A stretch of DNA of 64,000 bases from Durusdinium trenchii (taxonomy: Eukaryota; Sar; Dinophyceae; Suessiales; Symbiodiniaceae), in contig CAXAMN010021362.1 in the NCBI GenBank assembly GCA_963970005.1, positions 859,263 to 923,262 on the forward strand, written 5' to 3'. The position numbers and the translations under genes are program-made. Numbering within the stretch: position 1 is the stretch's first letter; every line of letters starts with the position of its first letter. This document shows, in pieces, positions 45,351 through 56,635 of the stretch. Under the pieces are notes generated by a model, which saw only the letters and a list, made by a program, of their open reading frames with translations, had not been told where the DNA came from and ran no database searches.

Positions 45351-46339
45351 AGGTGAAGCATGTCCCATACTTGTAGCTGCGCTAGGCTCTGGAGGCTTCA
45401 CGAATGCTTTATCCTGTATGGCGCATAGCCTACCTCAAGCAAGCGAATGTGCCTTTGATGCAATGTCCAGTCATGTCATGTCATTCTCCTTTGCCAACCC
45501 AATGGCCCCATGATTTGAGGAGCTCATGCCGAGATGCTTGGTAGAAAGAAAACAAATCGAATCATTTCCTGATCAAATGAAGCACGTGTTACAGTCACGC
45601 GTGTTCTGTGTGCTTGATGTGCATTTGGCCTTTCAATCTCAACAGCCCTAACCTGACCAAGGAAAACCATTATATTTCTTGAGAGGGTCAAACGAGTTGG
45701 CTATGGTCGCTGATCAAGCTATCCGCTTGATTTGAAGGGTTTTGGATGATGCTGGTGTCCATCAGGCGCTCTGAAGGTTTATGTTCAGAACGTTCATGTA
45801 ACTTTAGTTGCTTTATGGAATCTGTAGCTGAGCAACAAACACTTGTTTTTACTTTGTGTCAGCCTGGTGCACCGAAAAGAGCTACACTGTAGGGAGGGAA
45901 GGCAAGCCCCTTCTCACGAGCTGCGCACAGCTTAGGGCCAGACTCAAGCAAAAGGCAGCAGCGTTGGGAGTGCATCTTGAGAACTAGAAAAGTTAAGAAG
46001 TTGAAGATGTTTCAATTTGGAGATGTCTTCAACAAATCCTCAAGTCGAGTCATTGAATGTCATTGAAAAATCACTACCACAAGTGGTCTAAGTGGTTGTG
46101 ATTGATGTAGCAATGTAGTAAGTGCTCTACATTTGGACAAGTCTTGCCATCTTGTAATGAATCCACTGATCAAACACACAGCTTCAGAAGAACGAGCTCT
46201 GTTGTAGGTTTGCTCTCTCTCTCTCTCTTCCAAGGTCGTGCGTCATCATCTTCAATGGGTGATCCAAAGGACAAAGGACCATCAATTATCAACGAACTTT
46301 ACGGGTTTTACGAAATGGTTTTACGAAATAGATCGAAAT

Positions 46340-46513
46340 AGTAGTTGGGAAAGGGTTTCACGAAAGGGTTTCACGAAAGGGTTTCACGAAAGGGTTTTAC
46401 ATGGGTTTTACGAATTTCACGAACTTTCTGGAATGCCGGCTGCCGGGTGCCGGGTGCCGGGTGCCGGGTGCCGGGTGCCGAGTGCCGGGTGCCGGGTGCC
46501 GGGTGCCGGGTGC
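46340..46513 (+). repeat. Two minisatellites: AGGGTTTCACGAA and GCCGGGT
   Basis: From 46350 three to four copies of GGGTTTCACGAAA, then from 46437 about eleven copies of the 7-base unit GCCGGGT with one variant (GCCGAGT). Confidence 0.9.
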
Positions 46514-46986
46514 AGTGTTCCTTTTGTACTTAGTGATTTAATTCGATTTCAGTTGTTTGGTCTAAAGGTTTTGGACATGTTCTTGCAAAAAGATTGGAAG
46601 GAATGGAGTGATTGAAACAAAAATATCTAGATCACTCAAAAGATGAACAGGCAGCCTTTTGGCTCCAAATTGTTGCAGGATCTGAGCAAAGCCGAGTTGG
46701 TGCTTCTGGAAGGTGCAGGGCTGCTCGCTTACCGTGGGTTGGGCACTGTGGGTTGACCTGTGGTGCATTGCGGTACCAATAGTATTGATGGATTTGAGCA
46801 GCTCTGTTGAGTTTAGCATTATGTCTTTGGCACTATTTGGAGGCCCAGGCATATCGCAGGAACATTTACAGTATATCACAGTTCTTCAAATCCTTCCGCA
46901 TTGTAACATCACACCAGTTGAGCATCCATATCACTACTAAACTTATTAGAATAAAGAGTAGCTAATCAAACACTTCGCCTTCAGCA

Positions 46987-47701
46987 ATGGCTGGTAATGC
47001 AAAGACCCGTCGGGTAAAATACTTGGATCAGCTGGTGCCAACATCCGGCAAAGAGCGCAGGGCAGCTTTGCAAAAACTCTATGAGAAGTCCAGAATCTTG
47101 CATATGCAAAATAAGCAATCTTGTTTGCTCGGGTTTCCGGCTTTCAAGCCTTCTTTTGAAAAATCCTGGAGTCAGGGAAACACCCAAACTTTGAAGGGAG
47201 TGCAATTTTGTTGGTTGCATTGTTTGTGTAAGGACGTGACAAAAAGCTAAAAAACAAAGAGTTACGACAACACCAGCAGCAGATTCTTGCTGAAGCTATT
47301 CCTGCAGGGGGTGGAGCTGGGCCTGCAGGGGGTGGAGCTGGGCCTTCTATGGCTTTGGTTTCTTCCGGGCCTACCAAGCAGGGGTTGAGCTTGGTTCACG
47401 AGGGCAAGTCTTGCCATTTGTGTTACAAAATGGAGGAGCAGTACGTTCATGAACTCTATGCTGTGCGTGGCTGGGCTCTGTTTTGTTCACATTTTGGCTT
47501 TTGAGATCAGTGCTGAAAAAACTTTTAGTGTGGGACACCTCTGCTTTCAACATCGAACCATTAGAACATCTCTGAGGTCAACAGGTGATGGATTTGGAGC
47601 GCCAGGTGAAAAGGAAGGACATCGAGATTGCATCTCTAAAGGAGAAACTTCCTAGAAACCTTAATGGCCTTAATGTTTGTGCTCGTAGGAAGCTCTTCTG
47701 A
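46987..47701 (+). CDS. Small basic protein with coiled-coil end, three exons
   Basis: A start and stop can be placed. ATG at 46987 opens MAGNAKTRRVKYLDQLVP, then SGKERRAALQKLYEKSRIL. An exon near 47236-47440 reads RDKKLKNKELRQHQQQILAE, then a Gly/Pro segment made by a 21-base duplication (AGGGAGP twice) and SCHLCYKMEEQ. The last exon starts after CAG at 47585 with VMDLERQVKRKDIEIASLKE, a coiled-coil heptad pattern, and ends at TGA 47699-47701. I recognise no family. It is the last gene of the plus-strand cluster. Confidence 0.45.
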
Positions 47702-47709
47702 CTGAATAA

Positions 47710-49990
47710 AAGTCAGGTGATGGCAAGCTTTTCAGGGGATCGAAAAAGTTGGTCCGCAAGTTCAGAGGGGTTTTCAGGGGTTGGAAAATGGCTGGCTCTT
47801 TAACTGTCCTGTCTGCCAGGTGCTGTTGCGACAAGACTTCGCACTGAGCTGGATTGGATGGAAAAAGTCATGAGTGGATGGAGGGTGGATGTTTAATAGC
47901 CTATTGCGAGCCGCTACCAGCATCAACCTTAGGACCCAAGTGTAATGTTATATCACTCGAATGCAAGGAAATAGCCTTATATATATAAGTACCAGCACCT
48001 TCAAAGGGGTCTCCTGGCTGGAAGCCCCAGCCCACTACGATCAGGGACCTCCAGCCAGGACACCCCTTCAAGGTCCAGGTACTATAATTAGGATATTATT
48101 ATCCTTTTTCTGGGTATAGGAGATAAAATTTGGAAAAGGTTTGAAATGGTCCTAGATCGATGCATATACTTGCTGACCCAAAGGCCCCAAGATCACCCGT
48201 GGCTTCTAGCAAAGCAAACTCAGCACAACAAACTCTTCTTGTTACACGTGGTCTCTTTCTATGAAAAGATGTGAAAACCGAAAACCATTGTCACATTGAA
48301 ACTCGATTGCATCAACTTTCTACACCTGGACCTCTAACTACATATGTCTTGCACACCAAAAATGCTCATTCAGTCTCGGTCGAAATCACCCCCGCCGTCA
48401 AGGATGGCAGGAACGCCGCCGCTCTTGGAGATGCTCGTGACCAGATCCTCCTGTGCGGAAGCGCGTCTCCACGGCCGTGCTCGTCGTGCCCAAAGGGATG
48501 TCAAACAAGGAAACCACTGGCTGGGAAGTCCAGCAAACCGGGGCGCTTGAAGAAGTCCGCATCTTTTCTGGACACGTGGATGAAATTGAGAACGTGTATC
48601 CACACGATTCCACATGGTTCCACATCTAAATATATCGACCAGGCCCCAACTCTACAAGTCACCGGACTCATGATTCTTCGGATTCATTCTTGGACCCTGA
48701 GCGCGCAGTGGGGACATGGAAGCCATCTGGACCTGTCATGTGTGCGCCGGACGCTCTGTGGCGGCGGTCGTTCCAGTCGTTGCGAGGCGGTGGGCGAGGC
48801 CTGAGAGTCAAAGAGTCCGTGAGTTTAGGGGTTCGTCTTACCGTCCGGAGCATGTTTTAGTATACGGATTTGGGATTGTACACTACAAAACCACGTCGGG
48901 CGTTTGTTGAAATGCTCTTGGAAGGTTGGGAAGGAGACAGGGCGTCTGCATGTCAGAGCGATGATCCGTGGAGTTCACACACTTCTTCCCAGTGGAGGAG
49001 CCCAAATGCCATTTAGGTGGAGTGGCATTATGTGACCAATTGAGTTGCTCCCTGCTGTTGGATTGCAAAGCTGGGGTCATTGATGCCTGTTCCAGTTCCA
49101 TGTTTCTTGATATGACACCCATGGGTGGGCCAAGCAGCCAGACAAACATCACTCTGTTAAAAGAAATAAAACATCTCAATTCAAAGCTCGAGTTGCAAAA
49201 ACACATCCAAATATATCCAAACTGCCCACTTGTGCTGTTTGTCAGACCAGGCGAGGTTCATGTCAAAGTTGAAGCTAGTTTATTATTTAAGACCTGCATC
49301 CTATGACCCGCATCCTATGAAAAAAGAGCACTCCTGGTTCCCAGTGTCTGACATCGTGTCTCTCCAAGCTAGGCAAAGAAAAGAAGGGCGGCTCAAGCTG
49401 CATTTCTAGAATCATCTTGAATCATCCCTAGTCTCCAACAGCTCCTCCCCCGTGGTCCACATCCACGACGTCCCCTCCTGCGCCAGTGGAGGTACCTCGC
49501 TGCGCCCGCAGAAGTTCAAGGCCTCTGGGCCGAGCATCCCCCGCTGCGCCGCGCCGCGCAGGACCTCTGCACGGCACAGAATGAGGGCGGCACCGGTGAG
49601 GGCGGCGGAGTTCCGGGGACGAGGACGATCTCGGGGGGTGCAGGACTCGAATCGAACAGAGTGAGAGCCTGGAGCGTTCTCCACTTTCTTCCAGGACCTT
49701 GCAGGGAGTGTCATCTGCATCATGTGGCTCATGGGGGTCAAAAGTGAGAAGATGAAGGTCCTCCGAGATCCTAACGTGAGGCCAAACCGGAAAGTCGGCG
49801 ATGGCTTGAAGGAACACCGGCAAAAATTGGACACCACAGAGAGATGGCTGTTTTCAGTTCTAGAGTTTCTTTTTGATTCTTCTCAGGCGTTTCTAGAAGG
49901 AACACCAGGAACAGTTCTTTGAAGGAAAACAAGAGGGAACTTTGAATTGACAAAGGAAAGGACGTAAAATGGTGTGTGTATCACGTCGTT
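47710..49990. other. Spacer with coding-like GC islands of unknown strand
   Basis: Islands at 48390-48560 (minus: EDLVTSISKSGGVPAILDG, ARM-like), 48690-48810 and 49440-49680 look like exons by composition, but both strands are open and no family match is firm. A hairpin element lies at 47988-48083. Confidence 0.35.
47988..48083. mobile_element. MITE-like hairpin element, copy 3
   Basis: Left arm 47988-48021 (AGTACCAGCACCTTC, AAAGGGGT, TCCTGGCTGG) and right arm 48051-48083 are inverted copies with few differences, with a 29-base loop. The arm keeps the family pattern TACC-x-GGACC ... GGGGTGTCCTG. Confidence 0.7.
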
Positions 49991-50007
49991 CCTGGCCTTT
50001 TTCCCCA

Positions 50008-51277
50008 GTCTGACCACAGCGCGTACCGAGCTGAGCTCCTACGTTCCGAAGGAAGCGCTGTGCCCCGGGCCGTTTGGAAAGGTGGAGGGTCACAGCGCCT
50101 TCGACCCAAAAAAACCATCAAAACCCTGTTGAAGTCTGTTGAAGCCTCTTGTCTGTCGTGCCTTTGATGGCATCTACAGTAATTTTTACAACTTGCTTCC
50201 AATTCTTGCAGAGGCGCAGGAATAAGGTCAACTACATAAAACAAAGCTTGATAGTTGGGAAGGAAGGATCTTTCACTTTGATCACTTTTGATTCTGATTC
50301 TCTGATGTTCCAAACCTGTATCAGAAAACACCAGCTAAACACCTGTATCCGAAAGACGAAGGCCCTGGATTCCCAAAAAAAGAAAAACGAACACAATGGA
50401 GCCGCCCGCGTTCACGCACGGCGCGCGCCTTCGCGCACGGCGCGAAAACAGGCAGGGATGGTGTTCGTATGTGTTCGTGCTTGAAAGAAGACACCCTTAC
50501 CGCCCTTACGGCAACCCTTTCCAGCCGTGGCCGTGAAAACGGCGGTCCAAGAGGCTGCGCTCAAACAGGCCACGCCCAAGGTGAGCACGTCCACCTCCGC
50601 CTGCTGCCGCCTCGCGTCGGAGCGGAAGCGACGTGCCGTGGCGGGAGCGCCGCGCGCGACCGCGGCGCGCGGAGTCCGCGGTTGGGTTCGACCGGAGGAG
50701 GAAAAAGGCGCCGGTTCTAGAAGTGAGTGAGGGTCAAAACGGTTCGAAGAGCATGTATATACAGCAGCAAATCGAAGGCTAAAAGGCTTGGTGTTCAGAG
50801 ATGATGCTGTAATTTTAGGACATGTGCATAACATTGCATGACGACACATTTAGGAAACTGGACAAGTCACTTGGCCATCCATGCCGAAGGCTAATAGTAA
50901 GATGGGCTCTGGTCCCATGACATTGCCCTGCATGGGAAACAGGTACCAGATATGCGGTGTACTTGGTTGTACACTTGGGGGATATCCCCTCCCATAAACC
51001 AACCAACCACTGGTCAAAGGCCATTGCTCGACCTTGACCGGAGGTCCTAGCTCTCACAGAAGGAGGCACCGACTCTTCTCTTTCGGCCAAAGGGCATCAC
51101 ATCAACAACGGATTCAATCAGGCCCTGCTGCAGGGCACGATCCTCGGTGCTGTGATGTGCTTTGGCAGCGCCATTCAGGCACGAGGAGTGCGGAACGTCA
51201 AACGGATGGTGGAAGGATTCCAGGACAGAGCATGGGAGCGGATGTTTTCTCATGAAGAAAAGTTTTACAGTATATAG
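50008..51277 (+). CDS. Small plus-strand gene with one membrane-like helix, 3' end
   Basis: Three exons with good splice signals. 50008-50081, after TTTTTCCCCAG: LTTARTELSSYVPKEALCPG, ending AAAG/GTGGAG. 50524-50580: VAVKTAVQEAALKQATPK, ending CCCAAG/GTGAGC. 51058-51277: SLSAKGHHINNGFNQALLQG, then TILGAVMCFGSAIQA (hydrophobic, membrane-like), then ARGVRNVKRMVEGF and FSHEEKFYSI, ending at TAG. The joins keep the frame if one G is taken as exonic on each side, an ambiguity typical of introns flanked by repeated AGG. N-terminal exons are upstream and not identified. No family is recognised. Confidence 0.5.
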
Positions 51278-51831
51278 ACCTATGCAAGTGAACTTAGTTG
51301 TGCAGCTGCAAACTCATTGCACAAGCAACCTTGCAGAAAAGAATCAGGGTGTCTCATAGCTTACGACCTTGGGTCTCGGAGCATACGATGTCCTCCTGTA
51401 CCGAGACTTCACAACATCCTGTACCAAGACTTTTCACACCCCCACACAGGTATTCTCTGAGCAGTTTTTGTTGAAGACAATATAGAAGAACCATTTAGAT
51501 CATGCGCCCCCCCCCCATGTCGTTTTTGCTTTTCGCATGTGGAGGGACTGGTCGAAGGGGCCTTGGGATGGGTAGGTGGACTGGCTCTTTGCACCAGGTA
51601 CTTCCTAGTGTAGTGGCCGGTACTTTGTGGGAGGGTCCGTTTTTCAGGAGACACCCTCATTGGAACCCTGCAGCCACTTGCAGGTGGGACTATCAAATCT
51701 CTTGAGATATCTGAGGCACCCTACAAGCTAAGTATATAAATGCCATGGAGTATCGTGGACTATTCCAGGCACCAACTCCCTGAAGCAAAAGTATGCATCA
51801 AAGATTCATGAAGGACGACATGTGCTTCCAG

Positions 51832-51951
51832 GAAAGCTTTCAGGAGCCTGGCAATCAGGTCACGCAGGCACCCGACGTGCGCTCGGTCTTGAAACAGGCC
51901 TTGGAGAACAAATCTCTTATCTCATCATATCTCCCACCAAAAAAGCCATGA
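51832..51951 (+). CDS. Short plus-strand exon, unrecognised
   Basis: After TTCCAG the frame reads ESFQEPGNQVTQAPDVRSVL, then KQALENKSLISSYLPP and a TGA. A tiny following exon candidate (about 52205-52238, MKLRLLGDR between CAG and GT) may belong to the same gene. Both could be parts of a gene continuing to about 53.2 kb. Confidence 0.3.
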   Translation, partial: ESFQEPGNQVTQAPDVRSVLKQALENKSLISSYLPPKKP

Positions 51952-51954
51952 ACA

Positions 51955-54900
51955 AGCTTGAGGGAGAGTTCACAAAATCCAGAGAAAGAAGGATGGTGAG
52001 TGTCTCAAGTACCTCACTCAAGCATGTACACTCTGACAACACATTACGAAGTGCATGGCATGGACCCAATTAACGACTTTCCCTCTACAAATAGGTGTTT
52101 TTCCACTCCCATGTTCGGAGTTGGAGGGTACTTCAATTCAGGGAAATAATAAACAAATATACAAATATTTATATAACCTATCAGGTCAAAACTTGTCCGT
52201 CCAGGTGCAAATGAAGCTCCGGCTACTGGGAGACAGGTACCCGCACCTGTGAACGGTGCCGGTTGTGGGAGAAGTGCCTGTCAAGCCAAGTAAAGTTTCC
52301 TCCATTTGAGTCCTGGGCATTGTAACCCCCGAACAAAAAGGGATCCAAAGATATTCTAAATTCTTCAAGCCACCTGGTTTCAGCCTGAAACCAACGAAAT
52401 GCAATCGAAATGTGGGTTATTCGCCTTCAATATGCGAAAACATGTCTTCGACATGATCTCTTTTTGATGATGCCCGCAACAAAACTTCATGTGATGCCAT
52501 CGCATGGAGAACCACCTCAGCAAAATCCCTGTAGGCACCCACCCGGCGTCCTGGAGAGCTTCAGTCAAGACACCCACCCCATCCCACCCCCAAACCGCCG
52601 CGGACGAAGAAAGAGAAAGGGAAAAGAGGTGCATTGAAAAGAGAAACCCGAAATGTCCTGAAACAATGAAACGAGGTGGAAACAACAGCGAAATGAACTT
52701 CCTTTCAAGAGCCAACAACGGGGTTCCGAAACCACCACGGGCGAAAGGAGTGGCACCACGGTTTCCAGCCCGAAGTGGACGAGCGGTTCGTCTCGACACG
52801 CGGCGCCTCAGCGAGCGCAGCACCAAGGGTTGTTCACCACCCTGGAGGCACTTCAGCACCGTGATGAGCTCATGGACCTGAGAACACCGGGACCTGGACA
52901 TGATCGGATGTCTGGAAGACCGAACGGAAGACGGAATCGACAGGAACCGCCCAGGGTGGCAAACGCCCTCACCCACACATCCCACACGCACACCGCCCCC
53001 CAAAAAACGGGCGATTGCTGGCCCACCGGGGCGCATCATCTGTCTGCAACTGGTCCAAGTGATTCTGCAGCAGTTGAACGCTGAAGCGAAACCGTCGCTG
53101 CTCCAAGGCCTCCCAAATCGCTGGAGACTCGACCTGCACCTGCTTTATCTGTCCATGGATCCATGTGTCCGGCATCATGCATCCTTCGGAAGGAGGTCCA
53201 CTTCAGATGATTTCAGTGTGATCTTGAGTGAACAAAGCAAAATTCGATTCAGAATCTGAAAAGTGCAGAGAGAAAAACCGGCAAAAGCCGAATGTCCTTG
53301 TGAACCAGAATTGCCGGTGTATGTAGTCTTCAGACCTGCGGATATTTTGATAGAGAGTCTTAGAGAGTCTTGAAAGAAACACCATGGTTGGTGGGTTTCT
53401 TTTGACATGGTAGCACTTGTTTCCCCAAACATGCAAGTTTTTTTCCCAGTATTTGTTTGGTTGTAACCGCTGGCCGAGTTGTTGCAGAGAAGATAGGGGG
53501 ACTTGCAACAAATTTCATCATCTTCTCCTCTGTCAGTCACTATAGAGAGTTTGGGGACCTTTGGGGACCCACCCACCGGAACGATCATAGACCTTCCAAG
53601 AAGGAAAACCAGCACAACCAGTCAGACAGTCACACCCACATGCCATGAGCCCCACCCAGCCTTGTGACTCTCCCCATTCTCCACACGGTTCGGTCCAGTG
53701 CATTCCCTGGTTGGTCATGTAGAATCTGGATGATATTTCAACCTATTTCAAGCTATTTCAAGCCTGAAGAGCCACTTTACCATCCAAAAATTCTGGCCAG
53801 AGAATTCTGGGGGAGAAGTATTCATCTTTCATCTCCCTTCATCTCCCTTGACCTGGCGTCCCTCTTGGACCTCATGTCCCTCTTGACCTCGCGCCCGTGG
53901 ACGCTGCGCCCGGCCTCGGGGCTCAAACGGAGCTGCTTCACCGTGCCGCTGGGGAGACCTCCGGCGCCTCCGGCCGCGACGCCCTTGGCCTTTCCTCGGC
54001 AGTGAAGTAGAAACACACGGCAGCTGCCGCAAACAGGCTGACGCAAACAGCGAGCTGCTGAAGCAAAGCAGCTGCTTTTCAGGCAGATCTTCTGGAAAAC
54101 GGTGGCAGCGAAATTTCCAGTTCCACACATCATTGGGGGGCCGAACTTGGAGGGTAGGGAGGTGCCCAGCTGCTTCACTTAGGGATGGAACTCTTGATAT
54201 GTATTGGTACTGCGGCACCCATGGATGCACTCTCCAACGAGTCCGACAAAAAAGTGGATCACCAGCGGATCTGAAAATGTTGCCTTCCCCCCCAAAAAAA
54301 AACAGCAAGACACTACGAATTCTGAGTCTAACAGAATCTACAACATGGAACAAATATTAAATATGACAAAAACATACAGTGAAACAGAACAAAAGAAAAG
54401 GAAAACAAAAAACAACACGTTCCCCTCCCCCCCCAACCACCCCCTCTCTCCAGATCTCCATCTCGTGCATCCCAAGGTGCTCAGGATGCCCTTCACCGGC
54501 GCCAGGATCCGGTGCTTGGGGTCGCCACCTGGCGGGCCAGGAAGTTGAAGAAGAAAAAGTTTGGACATGGGAAGTAGATGGAAATGGGAAGTTAAAACTA
54601 GCTATATACTATACGAAGGTTGTTTACTATAGTTAATTATAGTTCTTAATTATGTGTGTCTTTTGGACGGGTGCATGTTGTTTTTTTGATGCACGCACTG
54701 TACGCATGGTTGGTGACAAAGAACGCTCAGCGTCTCATGGAAGATAGGGGGTGCCCAGAACATCCACTCACTGGATGGGCCGGCCGACGTTTGGAACTCC
54801 TGGATAAAAAACATTTCTTATTATTGATTAGTTATGTTTTTTTTCCAAACTACAGCAGTTTCGAACAAAACACATGATATGTTAGGAGCAAGGAGCTTTA

Positions 54901-55200
54901 AATCAACAGATTTAGATCAACAATTGAACTGGGTCTGTATTAAGTTCGGGAAACCTTCCACAGACTCGCTGAAAGAAGGACAATAGACTAAAACCCATTG
55001 GTTTCGCGTTTCCCTATTGACATACACACCCAACGATGATCAAAATCAGATCTCTCTGGTGGTCACCAGCACTGGGAGACTGGAGACTGATCAGATCGCT
55101 GGACAAGCGCGGCTTGCGCAGCGCTGGAACTTGCGCCCGGTAAGGTCCTTATGGTGGATAACATACCTGGATCTTCAAACGGCACAAGTTTTTGCCGGAG
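51955..55200. other. Intron-like stretch with GC islands
   Basis: Islands at 52700-52880 (plus: GLFTTLEALQHRDELMDL), 53040-53160 and 53860-54010 look like exons but strand and family are open. An AT-rich low-complexity stretch follows at 54580-54960. No gene can be defended. Confidence 0.3.
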
Positions 55201-55212
55201 GCATTTTTTAGT

Positions 55213-55425
55213 GAAAAGACGCCGTAATCAAAAAAAATGCCGTTTTATGGGTTGTACAAAATCCATGGATGGGGAAAGACGCCGTTTGGACGCCCAAAGA
55301 CGCCGTTTGGATGCTTAAAGACGCCGTTTCTTTTTGCTTTCTGCCGGCGTGCGCCTCGTCACAACAAAAAACGCCGTCTTTGGAAAAAGACGCCGTAACG
55401 GCATTTTTTCCTGAAACGGCAATTA
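55213..55425 (+). repeat. GACGCCGTTT repeat cluster
   Basis: AAAGACGCCGT followed by TT or AA occurs five times at unequal spacing (10-60 bases), with inverted partners: AAAAAATGCCGTT at about 55231 against AACGGCATTTTTT at about 55396. The whole block could fold back on itself. Confidence 0.7.
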
Positions 55426-55539
55426 TTTGTGCCATTTCGAAGATCCAGGACCAACATGGAATATATGAATCAATCAATCTGATCAAATATGATCAACTTC
55501 GGAAATGTCTTGGTTGCAGCTAATTGCCCTTGGCCAATC

Positions 55540-55940
55540 CATGTACCACGTCTCCCAGCTCACTAGCTCGCCTTGAAGCAGTTCTTGATTCACGTCCTCG
55601 GAGATCAACCTCGGCCGTCACGCAGCTGCCGTCACAGCAGGTTGGCCTTTCCGACCGGCGGCCGGGTGCACACCTGACTGGCTGAGGTTTACCGCGCAAG
55701 AACATCCCAAGTGCGAAGAACAATTCCTTAAAACATGATATACATTGATTGATATCCTTTTTAATATCCTCATCCCCTTCCCATCCGGACATTCCCTCTG
55801 CATCCATCACATGCGCACAAGCTGCTGTAGCTGGCAACCGCCCTCGCGTGCAGCCAAAGGATCGCGCGTTTGCGCGGCCCCGCGTGCCAGAATCGCCAGC
55901 GCGCTGTCCAGGTTGATGTCCCCTCACGTCAGTGGCTGGC
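55540..55940. other. Coding-like GC islands, strand uncertain
   Basis: Near 55810-55925 the minus strand reads NLDSALAILARGAAQTRD, then AREGGCQLQQLV, which is ARM-like; 55545-55690 is open on both strands. These could be exons of a scaffold protein downstream of gene B. Weak. Confidence 0.3.
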
Positions 55941-56386
55941 AAAGGAATTGTATCGTTCGTTAGTTTATTCTTCCGAGCGGTTCCCGGGAAAAAGGAAAGT
56001 TTAACCTTTTTGCATCCAGTAGGCCAGTAGGATTTGAGTGAAGCGTCGTCAATCCCAAAATGGTGAAAGCAGGTGGTCTGACAAATGCTCTCCTGGCCTT
56101 AAGGTCGTTCCTTTGTTAAGGTCAGGCTTCAGTCCTTTCACCCAACTTCTAGGCATGTGCTTGGTTCTCTTCGCTGTGAGGCGTCTTTTATGCGCCCATT
56201 GTAATACCTCTTGTGATGCTAGTCAAGCTTAATAAAATACCTAGCACTTCTAGCACCACCAGGCTCTGCCTTGCAACAAGAAAGAAAATGCATATGCTGA
56301 GATTGCCAAGTTTCTTGCTGGTGCCAATCTATTGCTTTGCTGCACAGCAAAGCCTTCCTTATAGATGCCTGAAACTTGGGCCCTCC

Positions 56387-56437
56387 TTCCTCTTCCACCT
56401 CCTCTTCCACCTCCTCTTCCACCTCCTCTTCCACCTG
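56387..56437 (+). repeat. CCTCTTCCACCT 12-base tandem repeat
   Basis: Four near-perfect copies of the 12-base unit. Confidence 0.9.
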
Positions 56438-56499
56438 CTCACTTGATGTTCAACATCGAATGTTCCATTTCCTCCAATGTTCCTTCCTTCTTTGCCCGT

Positions 56500-56635
56500 C
56501 CGGCCGTCCGCCTTTCGGACCGATGCGGGTGTTCCCCCCACCGAGCGGCGCATGGAGTTGGTGCGCTCCAGGCGTTGCGGCACCAGCCCGGCGCGCTCGA
56601 AGTCGCTCCGGTCCAGCCTCGGTGCTGCTGGAAGA
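56500..56635 (-). CDS. Probable exon, unrecognised
   Basis: The minus strand reads RLDRSDFERAGLVPQRLERT, then NSMRRSVGGTPASVRKADG, in a GC island. A small neighbouring minus-strand exon near 57185-57225 (ALQGQMKETIDENR between CAG and GTGAG) could be part of the same gene. No family is recognised. Confidence 0.3.

Noticed and set aside
46238..46615. 125-residue frame with GCRVPGA repeats
   Set aside because: It is driven by the 7-base GCCGGGT array, which cycles through all three frames.
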